Shown here piece by piece: positions 35,544-42,853 of a stretch of 64,000 bases of DNA; position 1 is the first letter of the stretch, and every line of letters starts with the position of its first letter. The position numbers and the translations under genes were made by a program. The notes beneath the pieces are model-generated. The model did no database searches. It was not told the origin of the DNA and was given only the letters and a program-made list of their open reading frames with translations. Location: positions 1 through 64,000 of the forward strand of contig CAWCLK010000005.1 of NCBI GenBank assembly GCA_963796225.1, written 5' to 3'. Source of the stretch: CAWCLK01 sp963796225. GTDB lineage: Bacteria; Actinomycetota; Nitriliruptoria; Nitriliruptorales; Nitriliruptoraceae.

Positions 35544-35852
35544 TCAGGCCGAGACCCGGCGCACCCGGACTTCGGGGCGCACGGTCTTGAAGCGCACGAC
35601 GTCGTCGAGGATCTTGAGCTGGCGTTCGACCTCGGCGACGGCCTCGGTCGTGCCCTCGAAGTCGAGGACGCCGTACCAGGCGTGGGTGCGCTTGTTGATC
35701 TCGTGCATCAACTCGCGCTTGCCCCACCAGGCGTCGTCGACCAGGGTCGCCTGCTGGTCGTCCAGCATGCCCTTGATCCGCTCGTAGAGCGCGGTGGCGG
35801 CCTCCTCGTCGAGGAGGTCGGTCAGAATGACCATCATCTCATAGCGGCGCAC
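35544..35852 (-). CDS. rpsF: 30S ribosomal protein S6
   Basis: A 102-residue S6: RRYEMMVILTDLLDEEAATALYERI at the start, then WWGKRELMHEINKRTHAWYGVLDFEG, with the ferredoxin-like fold spacing of the family. The start is GTG at 35852 with AGGAGG 5 nt upstream; longer frames cross the promoter region. It is the first gene of the ribosomal/replication block that runs to dnaB. The leader upstream may carry the S6:S18 autoregulatory RNA, but no specific structure was identified. Confidence 0.95.
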   Translation of the reverse strand: MRRYEMMVILTDLLDEEAATALYERIKGMLDDQQATLVDDAWWGKRELMHEINKRTHAWYGVLDFEGTTEAVAEVERQLKILDDVVRFKTVRPEVRVRRVSA

Positions 35853-36001
35853 AGGCACCTCCTGTGGTCGTGTGCGGCCTCCGCGGTCGCACGGCGCGCG
35901 CATGCGCCGTGCCGTGGGAGGCAGGGGTGCGGTCGGAACCGTCCGGGTCCGGACAGTCCTGCGCGCCGGCCCTGCGAGCAGGGGCCCGGCGCGACCCGGC
36001 C

Positions 36002-36031
36002 ACGATACCCGGCGTCGTCGTCCTTCGACAA
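36002..36031 (-). promoter_or_regulatory. Candidate promoter of the rpsF-ssb-rpsR-rplI-dnaB operon
   Basis: On the minus strand, TTGTCG (36026-36031) and TATCGT (36002-36007) are spaced by 18 nt. This places a start point about 140 nt before rpsF, leaving room for a regulatory leader. The adjoining sequence to about 36060 is ordinary intergenic DNA, beyond which the IS110 element begins. Confidence 0.5.
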
Positions 36032-36164
36032 CCGGGACCCTACGGGCGTGCTGTGACAGCACGGTCGATCGATCGCGCGGCTGGGGAAAAGATGGCCTTG
36101 GGTTCCGTCTGGGGGCATGGTGAGGTCGCCGGGTGGGGTCCGGCGAACGCGGGGTGGGTCGCGG

Positions 36165-37418
36165 TCAGGCGGCGGGTTCGAGGGTGACGTTCTGGCCGAG
36201 CTGTTCGAGCTGCTTGATGAGCCGGCGGATGCGGTGCTCGGTGGAGTTGCGCTGGTCGTGCCAGTCCGGACCGAGTTCGCGGAACGGGACACGGTCACGG
36301 ACGATGAAGTAGAAGGCGACGAGGATGTCGTGGCGGGTGGCGCCGACCGCCTTGGCATAGCCCCGTCGGGCGCGGATCTGGGCCTGGTGGGCGGCCAGGT
36401 AGGTGCCCTTGGTCCGCCCCGCAGCCTTGGCCGCCGCGGTCAGCTCGGTGCGTAGCCAGACCGAGCCCTTGCGGGTCTTGCCCGAGCGGGTCTTGCCCGC
36501 GGACTCGTCGTTGCCGGGACAGATCCCGGCCCACGAGGCCAGGTGCGCGGCGGAGGGGAAGCGGTCCATGTCGGTGCCGCACTCGGCCAGCAGCACCTGC
36601 GCGCCACGCAGCGACACGCCCGGGATCGTCGTCACCAGCTCGGGCAGGTCATCGAAAGGGGCGAACAGCTGCTCCAACCGGGCGTCGAGCTGGGCGATCT
36701 GACCGTCCAGGAAGTCCACGTGGGTGAGGATCTGGCCGATCAGCAGGCCGTGATGCTCGCGGCGAAACCGGCCCGACAGCGCCTCGGCCAGCTCGTCCTG
36801 CCGGTCCTTGAGCGGCCCGTGCGCCATGCCGGCGAGCACCGTGACGTCGTCCTCGCCGCCGACCAGGGCGGCAAGGATCTGCCGGGCCGTCTTGGTCTGC
36901 AGTGTCGACACCACCGAGCTGAGCTTGATCATGGCATCCTGCAACACCTTGTCCAGCCGTTGGACCTCCCGCGACCGTTCCTCCGACAGCGCCCGCCGAT
37001 AGCGGGTCAGATCCCGCAGGTCCCGGATCGGCCGTGGCGGCACGAACGACGGCCGGACCAGGCCCTGCTCGACCAGCCGAGCGATCCAGGCCGAGTCGGC
37101 CACGTCGGTCTTGCGACCCGGGACGTTGCGCAGATGCCGAGCGTTGAGCAACCAGCACTCGAACCGCTCCTCGAGCACGAAGAACACCGGCTTCCAATAG
37201 ACCCCGGTCGACTCCATCCCCACCAGCGTCACCTCGAACCGGGCCAACCAGTCCGACAGCTCCAACAACCCCTTGACCGTCGTCTGAAACGTCGCCGTTC
37301 GTGACGCCCGCCCCCCTTTGGGGCCCGGGAACCTCACCGTGGCCGTCACCGTGCGCTTGTGCACATCCAGCCCGGCACACCGCTCGACAAAGAACTCATC
37401 CTCTCTCACGTCCATCAT
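36165..37418 (-). CDS. IS110-family transposase (DEDD recombinase)
   Basis: A 417-residue transposase. N-terminal DEDD RuvC-like domain: AGLDVHKRTVTATVRF (first Asp), VGMESTGVYWKPVF (Glu) and PGRKTDVADSAWIARL (two Asp). C-terminal Tnp20 domain: LVTTIPGVSLRGAQVLLAECG near 270 and GICPGNDESAGKTRSGKTRKG near 300, with the catalytic Ser. The gene is intact, with AGAGGAG 5 nt before the double ATG at 37416-37418. IS110 transposases are programmed by an element-encoded bridge RNA. Base composition matches the surroundings, so the insertion need not be recent. Confidence 0.95.
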   Translation of the reverse strand: MMDVREDEFFVERCAGLDVHKRTVTATVRFPGPKGGRASRTATFQTTVKGLLELSDWLARFEVTLVGMESTGVYWKPVFFVLEERFECWLLNARHLRNVPGRKTDVADSAWIARLVEQGLVRPSFVPPRPIRDLRDLTRYRRALSEERSREVQRLDKVLQDAMIKLSSVVSTLQTKTARQILAALVGGEDDVTVLAGMAHGPLKDRQDELAEALSGRFRREHHGLLIGQILTHVDFLDGQIAQLDARLEQLFAPFDDLPELVTTIPGVSLRGAQVLLAECGTDMDRFPSAAHLASWAGICPGNDESAGKTRSGKTRKGSVWLRTELTAAAKAAGRTKGTYLAAHQAQIRARRGYAKAVGATRHDILVAFYFIVRDRVPFRELGPDWHDQRNSTEHRIRRLIKQLEQLGQNVTLEPAA

Positions 37419-37598
37419 GGTCTCCTCTCTCGTCGTGATGGACGCCGCCCGGAGGAGCCTGCTGATGAAGAGTCTGGGGAACGCGCTCGAAGCAGCAGCC
37501 ACAGGTCCCTGAAGCTCCCGCGCCACACTGTGGATCGGGTTCGCAACACCAAGCCGCGACGACGTCGGCCGGGCGACCCCTCAATCTTCCGAGCCGCA
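37419..37598 (-). ncRNA. Candidate bridge-RNA region of the IS110 element
   Basis: About 180 nt of non-coding DNA directly upstream of the transposase, the place where IS110 elements encode the bridge RNA that specifies donor and target DNA. The length is suitable. I could not identify the two guide loops or the core dinucleotide by eye, so this rests on position and family knowledge only. Confidence 0.4.
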
Positions 37599-37623
37599 GA
37601 TCGCCGCGCAAGCGGCGCCGATC
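37599..37623. terminator. Hairpin after the cupredoxin-like gene
   Basis: GCCGC (37603-37607), loop GCAA, GCGGC (37612-37616), flanked by GATCG/CGATC at 37599 and 37619. It lies 17 nt past the stop of the minus-strand cupredoxin-like gene. The GNRA-type loop and position fit a terminator; there is no U-run. Confidence 0.5.
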
Positions 37624-37639
37624 ACTGTGGACGGCCGCG

Positions 37640-38567
37640 TCAGGATGCGTCCCAGGGATCGCTGAACAGCACCCGCCGCCCGAACGCACCGAGGGTCCCG
37701 AGCACGCTGACGCCCCCGAGCAGCCCCCACACGGTCCGGGACGTCCCGCCGTCGTCGGGCGTGTCGATCGCGACCGTGCCCTCGACGTCGTCGCCCCCGG
37801 CCGGGTCGGACGCCTCCGGGAAGTCCTGGAAGCTGGGTGACGGGACCGGCACGCTGCGGTCCTCGGCCACCGACGGGGCCGGGGCGGTGGGGGTGGGCGA
37901 CGGCGAGGTCGACTCGGACTCCACCGCCACCGGAACGGCGGTGCCGGTGGTCGGGTCGGGCTGCGGCGTGGGCGAGGACGACGACGGCGTGGGCGATGGC
38001 GAGCGGGAGCTGCGGCTCGGCGACGGCGACGGCGAGGAGGTCTCGGTCGGCGAGGGATCGGTCTCGCTGGGCGACGGCTCCGGCTCGCTGGTGGGGTCGT
38101 CGGTGGGTGAGGGCCGGGTCGGGCACGGCCGTGGGGTCCTCGGAAGGGGACGGCGACGACGCGGCCTCCACGATCACGGTGCTCGGGAACTGCGCCATGC
38201 CGTCCGCGCGGTCGACGTACTCGAACCGGCCCACCTCGTCGAACTCGACGATGCGTTCCTCGCCCTCGCAGCCGACGAGCCGCTGCACGCAGCCGGTGGT
38301 CTTGCTCGGGTCGTCGTCGAAGGAGATGGTCCGGCTGTCCTCGACGACCCACGTCCAGCGCACCGTGTCCCCGGCCTCGACCGTGATGGTGCGCGGGGAG
38401 AACCCGCCGTCCTCGTCGGCGACGACCTTGACGGTGTGGGTGGTGGCCGCCTCGGCGGGGCTCGCAGCGGTCCACCAGGCGCCCACGGCGAGCAGCACCA
38501 GGCACGCCGCAGCGAGCAGTCGCGACAGGACCACCGGACGGTGGGCGGGGCGGGTGGGGGCGACCAT
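37640..38567 (-). CDS. Exported cupredoxin-like protein with Pro/Ser linker and C-terminal membrane anchor (one frameshift)
   Basis: About 309 residues after repair. Signal peptide to about residue 41 (VLLAVGAWWTAASPAEAA). Cupredoxin-like domain about 42-135: VKVVADEDGGFSPRTITVEAGDTVRWTWVVEDSRTISF, then GRFEYVDRADGMAQFPSTVIV. The usual copper ligands are missing: no His after RTISF-type strand and no Cys or His in YVDRADGM, though the Met remains. A Ser/Pro/Thr-rich linker of about 120 residues follows, then a membrane helix (TVWGLLGGVSVLGTLGAF) and a basic tail. The break lies in the linker near 38112 (one extra base). Confidence 0.75.
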
Positions 38568-38722
38568 GGCGGGCAACGGTACCCCGACCCCGCGCACCGC
38601 CCGGCCGACCGGCCGCGGCGAATGGACCGCCCGGGCGGTGGCGAGCGGGCGCTCCGGTCTCTACTGTGGTGGTCTCACTGGGGAGCGAGGTCCGGGGCAG
38701 ACCCGGGGGCAAGGGGCCAACC

Positions 38723-38860
38723 GTGCAGAGCACGACCATTCCGTCATCCACCCGCGAGCAGACGCGGCCGGCGCGCCACGTCCTGCGCTGGGTCCTCTTC
38801 GGACTCGTGCTGCTGGCGACGATCTCCGCCGCCGCGGCGCTACCGGTCCTGCTCGGCTGA
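38723..38860 (+). CDS. Putative single-pass small membrane protein
   Basis: A 45-residue product, VQSTTIPSSTREQTRPARHV followed by one hydrophobic helix (LRWVLFGLVLLATISAAAALPVLLG) reaching the C-terminus. GTG at 38723 has AAGGGG about 6 nt upstream. It overlaps the end of the convergent OLD-family gene by 21 nt. No family is recognised. The hydrophobic helix and basic flank look genuine, but short size makes this uncertain. Confidence 0.4.
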   Translation: MQSTTIPSSTREQTRPARHVLRWVLFGLVLLATISAAAALPVLLG

Positions 38861-40300
38861 CGCCAGGCGGTCCTCCAGCAGGTCCAGCACGGCGGCCCAC
38901 CGCTGGCAGTGCTCGGCACGGGCGTGCTCCTCGAGCCACCCGACGAAGGCGCTCTTGGCCGCGAGGCTGAGGTCGAAGTGCCACTCGTCGGCACGCAGCA
39001 GCCGCTTGCCTCGGATGGCCTCCTCGCCCACCTCCTCGACGAACCGGGCGACCAGCCGCCAGTCGAACACGTCCTCGGCCTCGGTCCCGAGTGGGTGGTC
39101 GGGCACCACCTCGGCGTAGGTCGTGACCTCGGAGCGGTTGTCGAACCCGAAGCGGCTGGTCAGCGTGTGCTTGGCCCGACGTCCCTCCTCGTCGTTGTCG
39201 AGGAGCACGAGCACCGGCAGGGAGGTCTCCGCACGCAGGACGACGGCCTGCAGCGCCGCGGGCAGCGCCCCGCCCGCGGGTTCGATCGCCAGCCGGTCCA
39301 CGTCGGCCTGCCGGCCGAGGACGCGCCCCGCCACCCGCAGGTAGGCCTCGTCGGTGCCACCCTCGACCACCACGACCCCGGCCACGCCGGCGGGGATGCG
39401 CATGGTGCGGTCGAGCACGGCGGCGATCCCGCCGTCGCGGAACAGCCCACCGAGCAGGGGCGCCTGCGGCTCGTCACCGCAGGCCTGCCCGACCACCCGG
39501 GTGCGCCCGCGGGGGTCGCGCGCGACCGCGACGACGCGGGAATCCGCGACCCGGGGGAGCACGAAGGGCGACTCGGTCGTCAGCAGGACCGGGGCGTCGG
39601 CCGCCACGCCGACCTCGAGCAGCTCGTCCCGCAGGACCTCCTGCGCCCCGGGGTGCAGGAACGCCTCGGGCTCCTCCACGACGACCGCGGGGACCTCGAC
39701 GCCGGCCCGCACCAGGTGGGCGGCCAGCGCGGCGGCGAAGGTGGCGCGCAGCACGTGGGCGCCGACGGGGAACCCGTCCCGGTCGCGGACCACGACGTCG
39801 CCGCCCACCCCGTCGGGCAGCGCCAGCTCGGCGACCTCGGGGAGGACCCGCTGGAGCGTCGGCAGCAGGTCCGCCGCCAGCTCGGCCGGGTCGATCCCGA
39901 CGAGGTCGTCGGCCAGCCGGGCGAGCACGTCCGCGGGGCGGTCGTCGGCCCAGGCCAGGACCGGGCGTCCGCCGTCGGGCGGGGCGGCGGCGTGGACGTC
40001 GACGACGCGCTGGCCGAGGGGCCACGACACGGTGACCCGCAGCTCGGCGACGCGGCCGTGGGTCCGGTCACGGTGGTGCAGGACGACGGTGGGGACCGCG
40101 TCGGGCACGGCGCGGGGGCGCTCCCGCTCGAGGGTGAAGGGGATCCGCTCGTCGAGCGCGGCGGCCAGGGCACGGGCGAGGTTGGACTTGCCCGCGAGGT
40201 TGGGACCGACGAGTGCGGTGACGGCCGCCCCGAGGTCCAGCTCCACCGGTGCGCCCCACACCGTGCGGTGGTCGTGGACCTCGATCCTGGCCAGTCGCAT
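38840..40300 (-). CDS. OLD-family (class 1) ATP-dependent nuclease-like protein
   Basis: A 486-residue protein. ABC-type ATPase at the N-terminus: IEVHDHRTVWGAPVELDLG, Walker A VGPNLAGKSNL near residue 33 and Walker B AVVVEEPEAFLHPG near 212. The C-terminal TOPRIM domain has VVVVEGGTDEAYL near 320 and VLVLLDNDEEGRRAKHTL near 370, supplying the acidic metal ligands. The order ATPase then TOPRIM is that of OLD nucleases. No UvrD/GajB-type helicase is adjacent, so it is not a Gabija pair. Possible roles are phage defence or DNA repair. It starts 16 nt after the alpha/beta hydrolase stop, in the tyrS operon. Confidence 0.82.
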   Translation of the reverse strand: MRLARIEVHDHRTVWGAPVELDLGAAVTALVGPNLAGKSNLARALAAALDERIPFTLERERPRAVPDAVPTVVLHHRDRTHGRVAELRVTVSWPLGQRVVDVHAAAPPDGGRPVLAWADDRPADVLARLADDLVGIDPAELAADLLPTLQRVLPEVAELALPDGVGGDVVVRDRDGFPVGAHVLRATFAAALAAHLVRAGVEVPAVVVEEPEAFLHPGAQEVLRDELLEVGVAADAPVLLTTESPFVLPRVADSRVVAVARDPRGRTRVVGQACGDEPQAPLLGGLFRDGGIAAVLDRTMRIPAGVAGVVVVEGGTDEAYLRVAGRVLGRQADVDRLAIEPAGGALPAALQAVVLRAETSLPVLVLLDNDEEGRRAKHTLTSRFGFDNRSEVTTYAEVVPDHPLGTEAEDVFDWRLVARFVEEVGEEAIRGKRLLRADEWHFDLSLAAKSAFVGWLEEHARAEHCQRWAAVLDLLEDRLASAEQDR

Positions 40301-40316
40301 CGCGCCGCCCTCGTCG

Positions 40317-41228
40317 TCAGGACCCCGGCTCCCAGTCCAGCATCGCACGTGCGAAGGCGTCGGGGGACTCGACCGGCGAGAAGTGGCCGGTGTCGGGCAG
40401 CTGCGTGACGGACGGGGCGTCGAGGGCATCCCGGAGGCGCGTGCCGATCGTGTCCCACGTCTGGAACACGTCCTGTTCGCCCCAGATCAGCTGGGACGGG
40501 GCGGGCAGCCGCTGCAGGGTCCCGGCGGCCATGACGGTCTGCAGCGGGTCCAGCGCCTGCAGGTGCCGTGCGAACGCCCGGCGTCCGTCGTCGTCGCGGA
40601 CCTTGGCGTCGAAGAACACGCGCTCGGCCAGCTCGGGCGTGACCCGGTCCGGGTCGGCGAACCCACGCCGCACCTCGCGCCACATGTACGGGTTGGGCAT
40701 CAGGCGCGCCGCGCCCAGCACCGGGTACAGGCCGGCCCGGGCCACCAGCTGCAGCATCCGCACCGGGGTGACGGGCCAGCTGTCCTCGAAGACCGTGTCG
40801 GCCAGCGTCAGCCGGGTCAGCAGGGTGGGGTGTCGCGACACGAGGATCTGCGCGGCCGCCCCGCCGAGGTCGTGGCCGACCAGCCACGCGCCCCGTCCCA
40901 GGTGGATGCGGATCCAGGTGGCCACGAGCTCGGCCGCCCCGGCCAGCGAGTGGTCGGCCCGGGCGGGCAGCAGGGTCTGGCCGTAGCCGGGCAGGTCGAA
41001 GGCGACGACGTGGTGGCCGGCGGCGACCAGCGGCACCATCACGTCGCGCCACAGCTCGGCCGAGGACGGGATGCCGTGCAGCAGCACGATCGAGTCCCGG
41101 TCCGCGTCGGGTTCGCCACCCTCGAGGGCCGACAGGGCCGCCCCGCCGATCGCCCAGCTGCGTCGCACCAGGCCGTCGGCGTCGGGGACCATGTCCTCGT
41201 CGGGGTCGCCGAGCTCCGGGGCGGTCAC
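40317..41228 (-). CDS. Alpha/beta hydrolase, epoxide hydrolase/haloalkane dehalogenase type
   Basis: A 303-residue hydrolase. The oxyanion motif is VLLHGIPSSAELWRD near 55, the nucleophile elbow is WLVGHDLGGAAAQ near 123 with Asp as nucleophile, and the catalytic His is in LPDTGHFSPVE near 283. An Asp nucleophile marks the epoxide-hydrolase, haloalkane-dehalogenase and fluoroacetate-dehalogenase group. PYMWREVRRGFADPD lies in the cap domain. The GTG overlaps the tyrS stop by 4 nt (GTGA), indicating coupling, although no functional link to tRNA charging is evident. Confidence 0.88.
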   Translation of the reverse strand: MTAPELGDPDEDMVPDADGLVRRSWAIGGAALSALEGGEPDADRDSIVLLHGIPSSAELWRDVMVPLVAAGHHVVAFDLPGYGQTLLPARADHSLAGAAELVATWIRIHLGRGAWLVGHDLGGAAAQILVSRHPTLLTRLTLADTVFEDSWPVTPVRMLQLVARAGLYPVLGAARLMPNPYMWREVRRGFADPDRVTPELAERVFFDAKVRDDDGRRAFARHLQALDPLQTVMAAGTLQRLPAPSQLIWGEQDVFQTWDTIGTRLRDALDAPSVTQLPDTGHFSPVESPDAFARAMLDWEPGS

Positions 41229-42510
41229 GTGAACCTCGCGAGCACGTAGCGCTTCTTGCCGATGCGCAGGACCATGGTGGTCGGGGAGGCCAGGTCGTCG
41301 GGGCCGAGCACGCGGGTGGGGTCCTCGACCCGGGCGTTGTTGAGCCGCACCGCACCCTGGCCGACGAGCCGGCGGGCCTCGGCGTTGGAGGCGGTTCGCC
41401 CCGGCGTCCGTGAGCAGCTGCAGCAGCCCCACGCCCTCCTCCAGGCGCGCTCGGTCGAGCTCGATGGCGTCGGCGCCCTCGAAGGCGTCGGCGAGGACCC
41501 GGTCGTCCATGCCGACGAAGGGCTGGTCGCCGAACAGCACGGCGGTGGCGTTCTCGGCCTGCTCGACCCCGGCGTCCCCATGGATGATCCGGGTGGCCTC
41601 GCGGGCCAGGACGCGGTGGGCGTGCCGTCCGGCGGGGTCGGCCTCGTGCTCGACGGCGAGCTGGTCGATCTCGTCGAGCTCGAGGTAGGTGAACAGCCGC
41701 AGGAACCGGACCACGTCGCGGTCGTCGGCGTTCATCCACCACTGGTAGTAGGCGTAGGGCGAGGTGAGGTCGGGGTCGAGCCACACGGCGTTGCCGGCGG
41801 ACTTGCCGAACTTCGCCCCGTCGGCCGTCAGCAGCAGCGGCCACACGAGCCCGTAGGTCTGCGCGCCGTGCAGCCGGCGGGTGAGGTCGATGCCGGCGGT
41901 GATGTTGCCCCACTGGTCGGTGCCGCCGCCCTGCAGCCGGCACCCTTCGAGCCTCGTACAGGTGGGCGAAGTCGTAGGCCTGCAGCAGCTGGTAGCTGAA
42001 CTCGGTGAACGACAGGCCCTGCTCACGCTGCTCGAGGCGCTTCTTCACCGACTCGCGGGCGATCATGGCGTTGACGGAGAAGTGCTTGCCGACGTCCCGG
42101 AGGAAGTCGAGGAAGCTCATCGGGCCGATCCAGTCGTGGTTGTCCACGAGGATCCCGCGGTCCGGGTCGGACAGGTCCAGGACCCGGCCGAGGTCGCGCC
42201 GGATGCCGGCGAGGTTGGCCTCGAGCACGGCGTCGGTCAGCAGCTCGCGCTCGGTGTCGCGGCCCGAGGGGTCGCCGATGCGGCCGGTGGCCCCGCCGGC
42301 GATGGCGATCGCGCGGTGCCCGGCGCGTTGCAGGTGGCTCATCGCCATCATCCCGACCAGGCTGCCGGCGTGCAGCGAGGGCGCCGTGGGGTCGAAGCCC
42401 ACGTAGAAGGTCACGCGGTCGGTCTCGAAGAGCGCGCGCAGCCCGGCCTCGTCGGTGATGTCGGCGACGAAGCCGCGGGCCCGGAGGGTGTCGATCGGGT
42501 TGGTGGCCAT
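41225..42510 (-). CDS. tyrS: Tyrosyl-tRNA synthetase (two frameshifts)
   Basis: Charges tRNA-Tyr; about 428 residues after repair, the normal bacterial size. Class I motifs: VGFDPTAPSLHAGSLVGM (HIGH-equivalent HAGS) near residue 40 and LLTADGAKFGKSAGN (KMSKS-equivalent KFGKS) near 230, plus QGGGTDQWGNITAG. The C-terminal S4-like domain ends VRLNNARVEDP and RIGKKRYVLARFT. Frames change near 41945 (after AHLYE, one extra G) and near 41400 (between TDAGA and AEARRLVGQGAV). As an essential gene with all motifs present, the breaks are most likely sequence errors. ATG at 42510; the GYF-domain gene is 10 nt upstream. Confidence 0.93.
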
Positions 42511-42520
42511 GGGGCCAACG

Positions 42521-42763
42521 CTACTCGCCGGCCTCCGGGGCTCCCGAGCCGGGCGGCTGCGGCCATCCCGGCACCCCCGTCGACGGCGGTGGGACGAGCG
42601 CGGGGACCCGCGCCGCCGGCATCCACTCGGGCATGCCGTCGGCCCACACGTAGGTGTCGGGGCGCACGGTCCCGGCGACCACCAGGTCACGCATGGCCGC
42701 GAGGTCGATCGGCCCCTGCTGCGCGCCCTGCTGCAGGTGGAACCAGCGGGCGGGCTCGGGCAT
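42521..42763 (-). CDS. GYF_2 (DUF4339) domain protein
   Basis: An 80-residue protein whose first 50 residues form a GYF_2-type domain: ARWFHLQQGAQQGPIDLAAMRDLVVAGTVRPDTYVWADGMPEWMPAARV. The pattern W-x3-G-x-QQGP, then L-x-TYVW-x-GMPEW, is the family signature. The remainder is Pro/Gly-rich. Such domains are thought to bind Pro-rich peptides and often link to membrane or regulatory proteins. ATG at 42763 has GAAGG upstream; a GTG at 42793 would add 10 residues. It leads the tyrS operon by 10 nt. Confidence 0.75.
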   Translation of the reverse strand: MPEPARWFHLQQGAQQGPIDLAAMRDLVVAGTVRPDTYVWADGMPEWMPAARVPALVPPPSTGVPGWPQPPGSGAPEAGE

Positions 42764-42821
42764 GGACACGACCTTCGGCGTCGACGAGGGCACCGACCGT
42801 AGCCGCCACGACGAGGCTGCC

Positions 42822-42827
42822 TACGCT
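42822..42827 (+). promoter_or_regulatory. Putative -10 hexamer TACGCT
   Basis: TACGCT ends 26 nt before the ATG of the penicillin acylase gene; part of the recurrent TA(G/C)(G/C)(G/C)T series. Confidence 0.35.
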
Positions 42828-42853
42828 CGGCGCACCCCGGACCGGATCCGTCC

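Larger units (their letters stand above)
36060..37600 (-). mobile_element. IS110-family insertion sequence (approximate limits)
   Basis: One transposase gene flanked by non-coding ends: about 100 nt on the right end (36060-36164) and up to about 180 nt upstream of the transposase (37419 to about 37598). No terminal inverted repeats or target duplications are seen, as expected for IS110. Boundaries are estimates: the right end must lie beyond the rpsF promoter at 36031, and the left end before the hairpin at 37599-37623 that belongs to the next gene. The element sits between the rpsF operon promoter and the cupredoxin-like gene. Confidence 0.7.

Noticed and set aside
38840..40300. Gabija defence system
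   Set aside because: Only an OLD-type nuclease is present; no UvrD-like GajB helicase is encoded on either side.
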